The translations under genes and the position numbers were made by a program. From contig NZ_CANLSZ010000008.1 in assembly GCF_947493765.1 (NCBI RefSeq), positions 1-64,000 on the forward strand: DNA of 64,000 bases, written 5' to 3'. Numbering within the stretch: position 1 is the first letter of the stretch; each line of letters begins with the position of its first letter. Shown one piece after another: positions 43,738 through 52,692 of the stretch. The notes under the pieces were generated by a model. That model was given only the letters and a program-made list of their open reading frames with translations. It was not told where the DNA came from and ran no database searches. Source of the DNA: an uncultured Arthrobacter sp. GTDB lineage: Bacteria; Actinomycetota; Actinomycetes; Actinomycetales; Micrococcaceae.

Positions 43738-44408
43738 CCCGGGAACCGACGGGCCCGGCAGGCGGCGCGCGCGTCTCCGTGGTGATCGTCGACGACCACG
43801 GCATCTTCCGGTCCGGCCTGCGCGCCACGCTGGGCGCGACGATCGACGTGCTCGGTGAGGCGTCCACGGTGGAGGAGGCCGAGGCGGTCGTCCGGGCCAC
43901 CGAGCCCGACGTCGTGCTCCTCGACGTCCACCTGCCGGGCGGACGCGGGGGAGGCGGGGCGGAGGTCATCCTCCGGTGCGCCGCGTCCGGTGCGGGGTCC
44001 CGCTTCCTGGCCCTGAGCGTCTCGGACGCCGCGGAGGACGTGGTCGCCGTGATCCGGGCCGGCGCTCGCGGCTACGTCACGAAGACCATCTCCGGGCCGG
44101 ACATCACGGCCGCCGTCCACCGGGTCGCCACGGGCGATGCCGTCTTCTCACCCCGACTCGCGGGGTTCGTCCTCGATGCGTTCGGCACCGCAGCGGTCGC
44201 CGTCGACGACGAACTCGACCGCCTCTCCGCACGCGAACTCGAGGTCATGCGCCTGATCGCCCGCGGCTACACCTACAGGGAGACGGCGCAGGAACTGTTC
44301 ATCTCGATCAAGACGGTCGAGACCCATGTGTCCGCCGTGCTCCGCAAACTCCAGCTCTCCTCGCGCCACGAGCTGACCCGCTGGGCCTCGGAGCGACGGC
44401 TCCTCTGA
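43734..44408 (+). CDS. LuxR/NarL-family response regulator
   Basis: A 224-residue regulator. The receiver has VSVVIVDDHGIFRSGLRATL, the phosphorylated Asp in DVVLLDVHLPGG and the Lys in GYVTKTISG; the output is a GerE domain, LSARELEVMRLIARGYTYRE and KTVETHVSAVLRKLQLSSRH. A Gly-rich insertion (GGRGGGGAE) follows the Asp. Partner of the PspC kinase; target genes probably include the divergent PspC genes. Confidence 0.9.
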   Translation: MTREPTGPAGGARVSVVIVDDHGIFRSGLRATLGATIDVLGEASTVEEAEAVVRATEPDVVLLDVHLPGGRGGGGAEVILRCAASGAGSRFLALSVSDAAEDVVAVIRAGARGYVTKTISGPDITAAVHRVATGDAVFSPRLAGFVLDAFGTAAVAVDDELDRLSARELEVMRLIARGYTYRETAQELFISIKTVETHVSAVLRKLQLSSRHELTRWASERRLL

Positions 44409-44461
44409 GCCGGGGTCCGTGCGCCCGGACCCCGGCGGCGCATCGTGCCGATCCTGCGTGA

Positions 44462-45898
44462 CTACAGGCCGGCCAGGGCCCCCTCGAGGGCCGGCCAGGC
44501 AGCGCCGGCCCCCACACCGCCCACCAGGACGACGCCTCCCGCGACGAGGGCCACGGTGGCCGGCCATCGCCGAGGCGCCGGACCGGGCCCGGGCGCGTCC
44601 TGATCGCACTCCGCGGGCCGGAAGACGGGGGCGAGCCAGCGCAGGTAGTAGAACAGGCTCGCTGCCGTATTGAGCGCCGCCACCACGACCAGCCAGGCGA
44701 AACCGCCGTCCCAGCCCGCGGTGAAGGTGGTGAGTTTCCCGACGAACACGACGGTGGGTGGCGTGCCGACGAGGCTCAGGAGGCAGACCACCAGGACGCC
44801 GGCCAGCCACGGGCTCCTCCGCGCGAGGCCCCGGTACCGCCCGAGCTCGTCGTGTCCGGTGGCGGCGACGACGGCGAAGGCGCCGAGGTTCGACACGGCG
44901 TAGGCGGCCAGGTAGAAGAGCAGGGAGGGAAGCGCCAGCGCACCGGTCCCGACGACGGCCACGGGGACCAGCAGGTAGCCCGCCTGGCTGACCGTGGACC
45001 AGCCCAGCAGGCGGCGGACGTCGGTCTGGGAGAAGGCGGCGAAGTTGCCGATGGTCATGCTGGCGGCAGCCAGGACGGCGATCAGCAGGGCTGCGTCCAC
45101 GGTGGCAGGGATCGTGGTGAGGAGCCGGTAGGCCGCGACGAGTGCCCCGATCTTCGGCACGGTGGTCAGGAACGCGGCCACGGCGACCCCCGCGCCCTGC
45201 GCGGCATCGGGGACCCAGAAGTGGCCCGGCACCGCACCGGCCTTGAAGGCGATCCCGGCCAGCACTCCGAGGAGACCCGCGGCGACGGCGCCCGACGGTA
45301 CGTCGACCAGCCCGGCACGCAGCTGGTCGTAGGCGCTCGCCCCGGCGAGGGCGTACAGGATGGTGGCGCCGAGGAGCAGGGCGATCCCGAGGAAGGCGCC
45401 CAGGAGATAGGTCTTCAGGGCGGCCTCGGCGGCGCCGGGTGAGCGGCCCATGCCGATCAGGGCGTAGAGGGGGATGCTGGCGAGCAGATAGGCCACTGCG
45501 AGGATCAGCAGGTCGTCGGTCCCTGCCAGCACCATGGCGCCCAGCGCGGAGAGGAGCATCAGCGCGTACGTCTCGCTCTCCCTCGGGGTGCCGCCGAGTT
45601 CGTCACCTCCCAGGCAGATGACCAGGAGCGTCGCCGAGCAGATGACCAGGCGCGCGACGGCGGTGGGGGTGTCGAGCGCGAAGCTGCCCTCGAACACCGT
45701 CCGCGCCGTCCCGGACAGTCCGGCCCCGGCGCTGACCGCACCCCCGGCCAGCGCGGTGAGCGCGATCAGGCGGGTGAGGCCCTGCCGGGTCCGGGGCAGG
45801 AAGGAGCCCGCGAGCAGGGCGGTGATCGCCCCGGCGAGCACGATCATCTCCGGGAGGAGGGCCGCGAAGTCCGCGTCCATGCTCATGCCGGCATCCAC
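44462..45898 (-). CDS. nuoN: NADH-quinone oxidoreductase subunit N-like antiporter
   Basis: A 478-residue Mrp/Nuo antiporter-like subunit with fourteen helices. AFKAGAVPGHFWVPDAAQGA holds the conserved Lys and His-rich broken helix, and the TM5 region reads LLILAVAYLLASIPLYALIG, where the Glu expected in proton-pumping NuoN (LELLSLPLY) is replaced. Last gene of the operon. GTG at 45898 is uncertain; ATGs at 45886 and 45880 are alternatives. It lies convergent with the PspC two-component system, 53 nt apart. Confidence 0.85.
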   Translation of the reverse strand: MDAGMSMDADFAALLPEMIVLAGAITALLAGSFLPRTRQGLTRLIALTALAGGAVSAGAGLSGTARTVFEGSFALDTPTAVARLVICSATLLVICLGGDELGGTPRESETYALMLLSALGAMVLAGTDDLLILAVAYLLASIPLYALIGMGRSPGAAEAALKTYLLGAFLGIALLLGATILYALAGASAYDQLRAGLVDVPSGAVAAGLLGVLAGIAFKAGAVPGHFWVPDAAQGAGVAVAAFLTTVPKIGALVAAYRLLTTIPATVDAALLIAVLAAASMTIGNFAAFSQTDVRRLLGWSTVSQAGYLLVPVAVVGTGALALPSLLFYLAAYAVSNLGAFAVVAATGHDELGRYRGLARRSPWLAGVLVVCLLSLVGTPPTVVFVGKLTTFTAGWDGGFAWLVVVAALNTAASLFYYLRWLAPVFRPAECDQDAPGPGPAPRRWPATVALVAGGVVLVGGVGAGAAWPALEGALAGL

Positions 45899-45901
45899 GG
45901 G

Positions 45902-47398
45902 TCAGCGTCCCACGAGCTCGACGACGGCTGCCGCCGCCGGCTCGACGAGGTCCAGCAGCGGGCGCGGGAAGATGCCGATGAGCAGTGACAGGAGCAGGAG
46001 GGGGCCGATGGACAGCAGCTCCGGTGCCCGCAGATCCGTGACGTCGAAGGCCTTGCCGCGCACCGGCCCGGTCAGGAGGCGTTGCGTGGCGAGGAGGAAC
46101 AGGGCGGCCGTGACCAGGATGCCGGGCAGCGCGAGTGCGGTCCAGGGAACCGTACCGATCGCCCCGGCGAAGATCTGGAACTCCGCGATGAACCCGCTGA
46201 AACCCGGCAGGCCCAGGGAGGCGAACGCCCCGACGGCGAAGAGGACGGAGAACTTCGGTGCCACCGCGGCGATCCCGCCGAACGACCCCATGTGGTAGGT
46301 CCCCGCCCTGCCCCGCAGCACCCCGGCCAGCAGGAACAGGGCGGCCGTGATGAGTCCGTGGCTCACCATCTGGGTGAGTGCCCCCGTGACCGCCACCTGC
46401 CGCGCCTGCGCATCGGTCCCTCCGGCCACCCCGGCGGCTCCGACCGCGAGGACCACGTAGCCCATGTGGTTCACCGAGGTGTAGGCGATCATCCGCTTGA
46501 GATCGGTCTGGGCCAGGGCCACCAGGGCTCCGTAGAGCACGGAGACGATCCCGACGACGATGATGACCCAGGCCCAGTCCCGCCAGGCCTCGGGGAGCAT
46601 GGGCATCGCGATCCGGACGAAGCCGTACGTGCCGAGCTTCAGCAGGATCCCGGCGAGGACCGCGGATCCGATCGCCGGTGCGTCCGTGTGGGCGGGTGGG
46701 AGCCAGGTGTGGAAGGGGAAGGTGGGGGTCTTGATGGCCAGCCCGAGCAGGATCGCCCCGAGGACGAGCCCGCCTGCCAGGGGACTGCCGTCCAGCGGTG
46801 CCGCTGCGGCCAGCTCGACCATGTCGAAGGTCCGCGGTTCCGAGGCGAGGTAGAGCCCGATGAAGCCCAGGAGCAGGGCGAGGGATCCCAGGAAGGTGTA
46901 CAGGAAGAACTTCAGGGCGGAGGAGGCGGCATTGTCGTGCCCCCAGCCCGCGATCACGAAGTACATCCCCACGATCGACAGGTCGAAGAAGAGGAAGAAC
47001 AGGATGAGGTCCTGTGCGGCGAACACCCCCAGGCACGAGGTCTGCAGGAACAGGAACAGGGCGGCCTGCGGACGTGGCCTGTCCTGTTCCCGGACCGCGT
47101 AGACGGCGCAGGCGAGGAACACCACGGCGGTGAGGGCCAGCAAGGGCAGGGACAGTCCGTCCACCCCCACGTGATAGCTGCTGCCCACCGTCGGGATCCA
47201 CGCCACCTGCTCCTCGAACGCCACACCGCCGTCGCCCGGAGGCTCGAACGCCGCCCACAGCGCAGTGACGAGAACCGCCTCCACGGCCGTGACCGCCACC
47301 CACGCCCACCGTGCCGCAGCGTCCGGGATCCGCGGGAGGGCCGCCAGGACGAGGGCGGCGGCAAGGGGCAGGAAAACGACGAGACTGAGCACGGTCAC
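45902..47398 (-). CDS. nuoM: NADH-quinone oxidoreductase subunit M-like antiporter
   Basis: A 498-residue antiporter-like subunit. IKTPTFPFHTWLPPAHTDAP with IGSAVLAGILLKLGTYGFVR is the classic NuoM block with the central Lys. The TM5 motif reads LFFDLSIVGMYFVIAGWG, so the usual Glu is Asp. The GTG at 47398 overlaps the nuoL stop (GTGA). Sits between nuoL and nuoN in normal order. Confidence 0.87.
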   Translation of the reverse strand: MTVLSLVVFLPLAAALVLAALPRIPDAAARWAWVAVTAVEAVLVTALWAAFEPPGDGGVAFEEQVAWIPTVGSSYHVGVDGLSLPLLALTAVVFLACAVYAVREQDRPRPQAALFLFLQTSCLGVFAAQDLILFFLFFDLSIVGMYFVIAGWGHDNAASSALKFFLYTFLGSLALLLGFIGLYLASEPRTFDMVELAAAAPLDGSPLAGGLVLGAILLGLAIKTPTFPFHTWLPPAHTDAPAIGSAVLAGILLKLGTYGFVRIAMPMLPEAWRDWAWVIIVVGIVSVLYGALVALAQTDLKRMIAYTSVNHMGYVVLAVGAAGVAGGTDAQARQVAVTGALTQMVSHGLITAALFLLAGVLRGRAGTYHMGSFGGIAAVAPKFSVLFAVGAFASLGLPGFSGFIAEFQIFAGAIGTVPWTALALPGILVTAALFLLATQRLLTGPVRGKAFDVTDLRAPELLSIGPLLLLSLLIGIFPRPLLDLVEPAAAAVVELVGR

Positions 47399-49326
47399 CT
47401 CACGAGGAGCAGGAGGACGAGCGCCGCCACGAGGAACGCGGTGGCCTGGGCATAGTAGTGGTGGACCTGACCGGTCTGGGGCCGGCGGACCAGACCGCCG
47501 AAGCGGCGCGCGCCCCGACCCGTCGCCCGCACCACGGCGTCGACGCCATCGGCATCGATCCGTGCCGTCGCCGTGGCGCTCCGGCGCCCACCGCGCGAGG
47601 CCGCCGCCACGGCCCGGTCGAGCCCGGCGTCGTCGAAGCGGGCGGCCCCCCGTCCCGCTCGTGCAGCGAGGAGTGCGCCGGCCAGTACGCCGCGATCCAC
47701 CACGCGGTCGTCGAAGCGTGCCAGGGCCACCGAGAGCGAGAGGACGGGACGGACCACGAGCGCGTGCACCGCGGTCTCGAGGCCGAACCACCGGAGGGCC
47801 CACCGCGGCTCCACCACGCCGAACCGGGCCACGACGGCGAGCACGATCAGCGCCAGCACGGCGGAGAGGATCAGTTCTCCCCGGGAGGCTGCGGGGGAGC
47901 CCCCGTCCCCGAGGGCGGCACGGACGGAGTCGGCCAGCGGGGGGAGTGCCAGGACGCCGAGACCCACCGCACCGACGGCCAGGACGACCAGGGGGATCCG
48001 CTGCCGGAGGCCGATCCGGCGGGTGCCCCGTTCCTCGGTGTCCCAGGTGCCGGAAGTACCCGGCCCGGGGCGACGCCACACGAGGACCAGGGCCTTGCCC
48101 GCGTACGCCGCGGAGAGCGCCGACGCCACGAGTCCCACGCCGTACAGTGCCGGTGATGCTTCCAGTGCAGCCGCGAGTACCCCGTCCTTGGTCGCCCACA
48201 GGGCGAGCGGAGCCACCCCGGCCAGGCTCAGCGCACCGAGGCTGAAGGCGACGCCCACCAGGGGCCAGTGGCGCCCCGCCCCGCGCAGGCCCCTCAGCTT
48301 CTTCGTCCCGAGCGCGGAGAGCCAGGCGCCCGCGACCAGGAACAGGAGGGCCTTCGTCGCCGCATGGGCGATCAGGTGCGCCGTCCCGCCGGCCACCGCG
48401 CCGAGGCCCGCGCCCAGCACCACGAAACCGAGCTGCGCCGCCGTCGACGCGGCCAGCAACTGCTTGAGGTCCTTCTGCGCCACGGCGACGACCCCCAGGA
48501 CCAGCGCCGTCGTGACGCCCACCCACGAGGTGACCGGGCCGGCCCATCCCGTCGCCTGGAGCAGGGGCGCCACACGCAGCAGCAGGTAGCCGCCCATGGC
48601 GACCATGGCCGCCGAATGGAGCAGGGCGCTCACCGGACTCGGGCCCTCCATGGCCCGCGAGAGCCAGAAGCTGAACGGCAGCTGGGCCGCCTTGCCCAGG
48701 GCTGCCAGGAGGATCCCGGCGGTGATGACGGTCCTCCAGCCCTCGGGGGCGGCGGACAGCTCCCGGAAGGCGGCACCTGTCCCTGCGGCGAGCGCTGCTC
48801 CTGCCGCCACGTAGAGCCCGAGATCGGCCGCCCGGGTGGTCAGGAAAGCGGTCAGTCCCGCCGACACCCGGTGCTGGTCCTGCCACCGGAAACCGATGAG
48901 GGCGTAGGACATGGCGCCCATGAGCTCCCAGGCGAAGAGGAGGGCCGGGAGGGTGGTCGCGGTCACCGTCACCACCACCGCGGCGACGAAGAGGAGCATC
49001 AGTCCGTGGAACCCTGCCGGCGGCGAGACCTCCGCCGCCGTGCCCGAGGCCGAGGCGAAGATCAGGACCAGCAGGGCCACGAGCGCCACCGACGGGAGGA
49101 CGAGGGCCGAGAGGGCATCGACGGCCAGGCCGAAGCCGGCGCCGCCGATGAAGGGGAGCTCCAGCGCCGGACGGCGCGCCCCCGCCACCACGGACAGCAC
49201 GAGGACCAGCGAGACCACCGACACGGACACGGGGGCGGCCGACGTCGCCAGGCGGCGCCCGCCCAGGCAGAGCACCGCTCCGGCCAGCGCCGGCAGGCCG
49301 ACGAGGGACCACAGCAGCACGCTCAT
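47395..49326 (-). CDS. nuoL: NADH-quinone oxidoreductase subunit L-like antiporter
   Basis: A 643-residue antiporter-like subunit. LLFAWELMGAMSYALIGFRW keeps the TM5 Glu; GKAAQLPFSFWLSRAMEGPS, then PVSALLHSAAMVAMGGYLLL, carries the TM7 Lys and TM8 His. The C-terminal part has the long helix region expected of NuoL, though the sequence there is Ala/Arg-rich. ATGA overlap with nuoK. Confidence 0.88.
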   Translation of the reverse strand: MSVLLWSLVGLPALAGAVLCLGGRRLATSAAPVSVSVVSLVLVLSVVAGARRPALELPFIGGAGFGLAVDALSALVLPSVALVALLVLIFASASGTAAEVSPPAGFHGLMLLFVAAVVVTVTATTLPALLFAWELMGAMSYALIGFRWQDQHRVSAGLTAFLTTRAADLGLYVAAGAALAAGTGAAFRELSAAPEGWRTVITAGILLAALGKAAQLPFSFWLSRAMEGPSPVSALLHSAAMVAMGGYLLLRVAPLLQATGWAGPVTSWVGVTTALVLGVVAVAQKDLKQLLAASTAAQLGFVVLGAGLGAVAGGTAHLIAHAATKALLFLVAGAWLSALGTKKLRGLRGAGRHWPLVGVAFSLGALSLAGVAPLALWATKDGVLAAALEASPALYGVGLVASALSAAYAGKALVLVWRRPGPGTSGTWDTEERGTRRIGLRQRIPLVVLAVGAVGLGVLALPPLADSVRAALGDGGSPAASRGELILSAVLALIVLAVVARFGVVEPRWALRWFGLETAVHALVVRPVLSLSVALARFDDRVVDRGVLAGALLAARAGRGAARFDDAGLDRAVAAASRGGRRSATATARIDADGVDAVVRATGRGARRFGGLVRRPQTGQVHHYYAQATAFLVAALVLLLLVR

Positions 49327-49625
49327 CCGCTCAGGTCCGTCGCCATGTCCGTCATGTCGGACTTCCTGGACCGGTTGAGCAGCGTCGCGACGGCGAAGCC
49401 CATGGCCATCTCCACGGTCATCGCCGCGATGACCACCAGCAGGAGGACCTGACCGTCGGGGGCCGGCGAGAGGAACCACCACAGACCCGCCGCGGCGAGG
49501 ATCACGCCGTTGAGCATCAGCTCCAGGCCCATCATCACCATGACGACGACCTGCTGGGACAGCGCCCCGTAGACGCCGACGGAGAACAGGGCGGCCGCGA
49601 TCACCAGGACGGTATCGAGCGTCAT
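49323..49625 (-). CDS. nuoK: NADH-quinone oxidoreductase subunit K
   Basis: A 100-residue, three-helix subunit of the membrane arm, with VMMGLELMLNGVILAAAGLW containing the TM2 Glu and VIAAMTVEMAMGFAVATLLN containing the TM3 Glu, both of the proton path. Overlaps nuoL and nuoJ by ATGA at each end. Confidence 0.9.
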   Translation of the reverse strand: MTLDTVLVIAAALFSVGVYGALSQQVVVMVMMGLELMLNGVILAAAGLWWFLSPAPDGQVLLLVVIAAMTVEMAMGFAVATLLNRSRKSDMTDMATDLSG

Positions 49626-50191
49626 GCCTGCTCACCCCGCTCGCCGGGACCCCTCGGCGTCGTCGCACGCAGGTCGTCGCCGAATCTGTCGTAGCGTCCG
49701 CGCGGGTTGGCCAGGACCAGCGCGGCCACGAGCGTGGCGAACAGGAGCGGGCTGACGGTGAGCATGACCAGCATCTTCGAGCCCATGACGGCCTCCCCCA
49801 GCGACCGGGTCAGCTCCCCGGCCGGTTCACCGCGGCGTTCGGGCCAGTCGACGAGCAGCGCGCCCCCCGCCAGGACGACGAACACCCCGAGGGCGAGGAC
49901 CAGCGATCCCACCCTGTTGTGCACCATGCTCATGGGCATGAGGGCCGGGTTCATGCCCATGAACATGATCATGAAGATGGCCATCACCGCCATCTCCATG
50001 ACCATCATCAGGATGGTGATCACCCCGATGTACTCGAGGTTCAGCAGCAACAGCATGGCGCCGACGGCCACGAAGGAGACCGCCAGGGCATAGGTGGCCC
50101 GGGCCATCGAATCCACCCGGAACACGGCGATGCCCGCGGCGACGGAGATCACGGCGAGGACCCAGAAGACGGCATCGAGCACGGGACTCAT
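49622..50191 (-). CDS. nuoJ: NADH-quinone oxidoreductase subunit J
   Basis: A 189-residue, five-helix subunit. NLEYIGVITILMMVMEMAVM corresponds to the NuoJ TM3 with its pi-bulge (usual sequence FLAVVQILVYAGAIMVLFVF); here it is unusually Met-rich: MEMAVMAIFMIMFMGMNPAL then MPMSMV. The Met clusters recall those of other subunits in this operon. ATGA overlaps on both sides. Confidence 0.85.
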   Translation of the reverse strand: MSPVLDAVFWVLAVISVAAGIAVFRVDSMARATYALAVSFVAVGAMLLLLNLEYIGVITILMMVMEMAVMAIFMIMFMGMNPALMPMSMVHNRVGSLVLALGVFVVLAGGALLVDWPERRGEPAGELTRSLGEAVMGSKMLVMLTVSPLLFATLVAALVLANPRGRYDRFGDDLRATTPRGPGERGEQA

Positions 50192-51120
50192 CGGACCACC
50201 ACCACACTGACGAGAAGGAGCTGGAGCAGGACTGCGGGCAGCACGACGATCCAGGCGACCTCCGCCAGACGGTCGGGCCGTACGACGGGCAGGAGCCGCC
50301 GCACCCCGACGAGGATCGCCAGGACGGCGAGGGTCTTCACGAGCGTCCACACCCACGCGGGGGCGAACGGACCGGATCCGCCCCCGAGGAACAGGGCGAC
50401 GGCGAATCCGGCCCCGGCGCTCAGCAGCGCGTACCGGCCCGCCAGCAGCAGGAGGCGGTCGACGCCCGACAGCTCGGCGAGGACACCGCCCGCGATGTCC
50501 CCGCCCGCGGCCGCACCGAAGGGCCCCCAGACGGAGAAGGCCACCACTCCTGCACAGAAGACGAGGAAGGCCACCGGCATCCAGACCACGAACCAGAGCT
50601 CCTCCTGGGCCGCGACCACCTCACCCACCCGCAGGCTCCCGGCGGCAATGGCCGGGCCGGTCAGGGCGAACATCAGCGGCAGTTCGTACGAGAGCGCCTG
50701 TCCGAGGAAGCGGTACCCGCCGATCAGTGCGTGGGCGCTGTTCGCTCCCCACCCCACGAGCCACACCAAAGCCCACACCATGACGTCCATGGCGTTGAAC
50801 CACACCACGCCCACGGAGAGATCGGCGACGGTCCAGGCGCCGAGGGGGACGACCGCGACCTTCAGCAGTGCCACCACGAGCAGGCCCACGACGCCGATCC
50901 GCCACAGCAGGGAGTCGGCGGCCACGATCGTCCGGCGCCGCTGCCTGAGCAGCCGGGCACCCTCCCACACCGGTGCAGCTGCTCCCGGGAGGGCACGTCG
51001 ACCCTGGAGCCGCGCACCCACGGCGCCGTCGAAGCCCGCGGCCAGCACAGCGACGACCCCGAGGAGCACGGTGGCGATGACGGTGCCCAGCGGACCCACC
51101 TGGAGGATGCCGTCAGCCAC
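50188..51120 (-). CDS. nuoH: NADH-quinone oxidoreductase subunit H-like protein
   Basis: A 310-residue, eight-helix subunit. GGYRFLGQALSYELPLMFAL is the typical NuoH core. The loop that in canonical NuoH reads EAESELVxGxxxEYSG is here AAAGGDIAGGVLAELSGVDR, so the acidic quinone-channel residues are mostly lost. GTG at 51120 overlaps the stop of the preceding gene and has GGAGGG upstream. The altered loop suggests an electron partner other than ubiquinone-type coupling. Confidence 0.82.
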   Translation of the reverse strand: MADGILQVGPLGTVIATVLLGVVAVLAAGFDGAVGARLQGRRALPGAAAPVWEGARLLRQRRRTIVAADSLLWRIGVVGLLVVALLKVAVVPLGAWTVADLSVGVVWFNAMDVMVWALVWLVGWGANSAHALIGGYRFLGQALSYELPLMFALTGPAIAAGSLRVGEVVAAQEELWFVVWMPVAFLVFCAGVVAFSVWGPFGAAAGGDIAGGVLAELSGVDRLLLLAGRYALLSAGAGFAVALFLGGGSGPFAPAWVWTLVKTLAVLAILVGVRRLLPVVRPDRLAEVAWIVVLPAVLLQLLLVSVVVVR

Positions 51121-52207
51121 GATCGGAACCCTCCGCGGCGACAACCGCCGTGTCCAGTCCGAGGGACGCGATCACGAGCCGTGCGCCCGCGACGTCGAGA
51201 CCCGTGATCAACCCCGGTATCCGCTCCAGGCGTTCGGTCTCGGCAGCGGGGGAGCGGAGGGGAGCCGCGGTGTCGGCATCGCCGAGCAGTGCGGTCCTGG
51301 CGCCGTCCAGCAGGGCGATCAGCCGTTCGTGGACACCCGGCAGATCCTGGACGGACCAGCTCAGCGTCCGGGATCGGCGGAGCCGCTCACCGAGACGCTC
51401 CACCTCCGCCGCCACCTTCCCGATCGGCACGTCGTCCAGCACCGCGTCCCGAAGGCGGATCGCCCGCAGCGACAGCCGTTCGAGATCCAGCAGAGCCAGC
51501 ACGCCGGCCGCCTGATCGCAGTACCGTGCGCTCTCGGACCGCGCGGTGCCATGCAGTGCCCCTGCACCGTCATGGGTCCGGTCCAGGTGCCACCCGGCGG
51601 CAGGGAGGACCTCCACGGCGGCGTCGGTGACGACGTCGCCCTGGAGCGAGCAGCGCACCACGAGTCCCGCGGGCCAGTGCTGCAGGACCGGACCCAGCCG
51701 GACCTGCAGCACATCCAGGTCGAGGCCGTCCCGGTCGGTTCCTCCCTCGGCCAGACCGATCCCCCCGGGCATCGGCATGTCGATGTCCCCGTCGTCCATG
51801 TCCTCGTGGTCCATGTCCTCGTGGTCCATGTCCCCGTGCTCGTCGGGAGTCCCACCGGCTGCTGCGGTCCGGGCCTCGGCGTCCTCGCGCTGAACCGTGC
51901 CGTCGAGCAGCGCTCGCCGGGACCCGTCGAGCAGCCCGGGCACCTGATCCCCTTCCGTCGCACCGATGCGCACTCTCGGACCGGGCAGCTGGTCCCAGAC
52001 CGGGTCGACGATCTCGCTGAACTCCGGGCCCGGTGTCCCGCAGGTGAGCAGGATGTCGGCGTCGGCCGGTGAGTTCGCGGGTACCCAGCCCCGCCGGCGG
52101 AGTTCACGCTCGGCGGTCATCCGGGTACGGCCCCATCCCGGGACCTCGACGACGAGGACATGGGGGCGCCGGACAGCCATGCGGGCGACGACGGCCGTCA
52201 GGTCCAC
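51113..52207 (-). CDS. Degenerate NuoB/NuoD-like soluble subunit with Met/His/Asp-rich segment
   Basis: A 364-residue protein in the place where nuoB, C and D are expected. Residues about 40-90 resemble the NuoB fold (NSPADADILLTCGTPGPEF, then VWDQLPGPRVRIGA), yet only one Cys is present, so the N2 cluster cannot form. Residues 122-147 read as acidic/Met/His repeats (DMDHEDMDHEDMDDGDIDMP), a possible metal-binding segment encoded by a 15-bp repeat. GLDLDVLQVRLGPVLQHWPA resembles regions of NuoD-like proteins; the NuoD quinone His is not apparent. GTG at 52207 (AAGGGG upstream) is preferred to ATG at 52180. Confidence 0.55.
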   Translation of the reverse strand: MDLTAVVARMAVRRPHVLVVEVPGWGRTRMTAERELRRRGWVPANSPADADILLTCGTPGPEFSEIVDPVWDQLPGPRVRIGATEGDQVPGLLDGSRRALLDGTVQREDAEARTAAAGGTPDEHGDMDHEDMDHEDMDDGDIDMPMPGGIGLAEGGTDRDGLDLDVLQVRLGPVLQHWPAGLVVRCSLQGDVVTDAAVEVLPAAGWHLDRTHDGAGALHGTARSESARYCDQAAGVLALLDLERLSLRAIRLRDAVLDDVPIGKVAAEVERLGERLRRSRTLSWSVQDLPGVHERLIALLDGARTALLGDADTAAPLRSPAAETERLERIPGLITGLDVAGARLVIASLGLDTAVVAAEGSDRG

Positions 52208-52548
52208 CGGAGTGCCCCTTCGCGCCAGGCCCAGACGACGCCGGCCATCAGGACGCCCAGGAAGACGAACATCTCGATGACGGCGCCGATCCCGGTATCG
52301 GCGACGATGACCGCCCACGGATACATGAAGAGCATCTCCACGTCGAAGGCCAGGAAGAGCATGGCCAGGGGATAGTACCGCGCGTGGTAGCGGGACAGCG
52401 CGTGCTCGGACGGTTCCCAGCCGGACTGGAAGGGCAGGCTCGTCAGCGGGTCCCGCGCCACGGTGACGAGCCGTGCCACGCCGTACAGGCACCCCGCGAC
52501 GAGGAGCGCGACGAGGAGCATGACGAGGATGTTCAGATATCCGGACAC
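52198..52548 (-). CDS. nuoA: NADH-quinone oxidoreductase subunit A
   Basis: A 116-residue, three-helix subunit. SGWEPSEHALSRYHARYYPL is the conserved loop, although the Cys of the usual YECG motif is replaced (SGWEP), and AMLFLAFDVEMLFMYPWAVI keeps the Asp-Glu pair of TM2. GTG at 52548 has CAGGAGG at a good distance; a TTG 30 nt earlier lacks one. First gene of the nuoA-X-H-J-K-L-M-N operon. Confidence 0.87.
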   Translation of the reverse strand: MSGYLNILVMLLVALLVAGCLYGVARLVTVARDPLTSLPFQSGWEPSEHALSRYHARYYPLAMLFLAFDVEMLFMYPWAVIVADTGIGAVIEMFVFLGVLMAGVVWAWREGALRWT

Positions 52549-52686
52549 GACGGCCTCCTGCTGGTCGACGAGCTGCAACGACGGCTGTGCTGATCGGTCC
52601 CGTCCCGCACAGGTCCACGACCCGCCGCGCGACCCGAACGCGCCGCCGCCCGGTGGCTCCGCGAGGAAGGGCTACAGATCGTCGAG

Positions 52687-52692
52687 ACTATA
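52687..52692 (-). promoter_or_regulatory. -10 box of the nuo operon
   Basis: On the minus strand this reads TATAGT, an unusually AT-rich and near-consensus -10 for this genome. It would start a leader of about 130 nt before nuoA. The -35 is unclear. Confidence 0.55.

Noticed and set aside
45902-49312. A single 1136-codon frame spanning nuoM and beyond
   Set aside because: Only its last 498 codons are nuoM; the upstream part is the wrong frame of nuoL, open because of GC bias.
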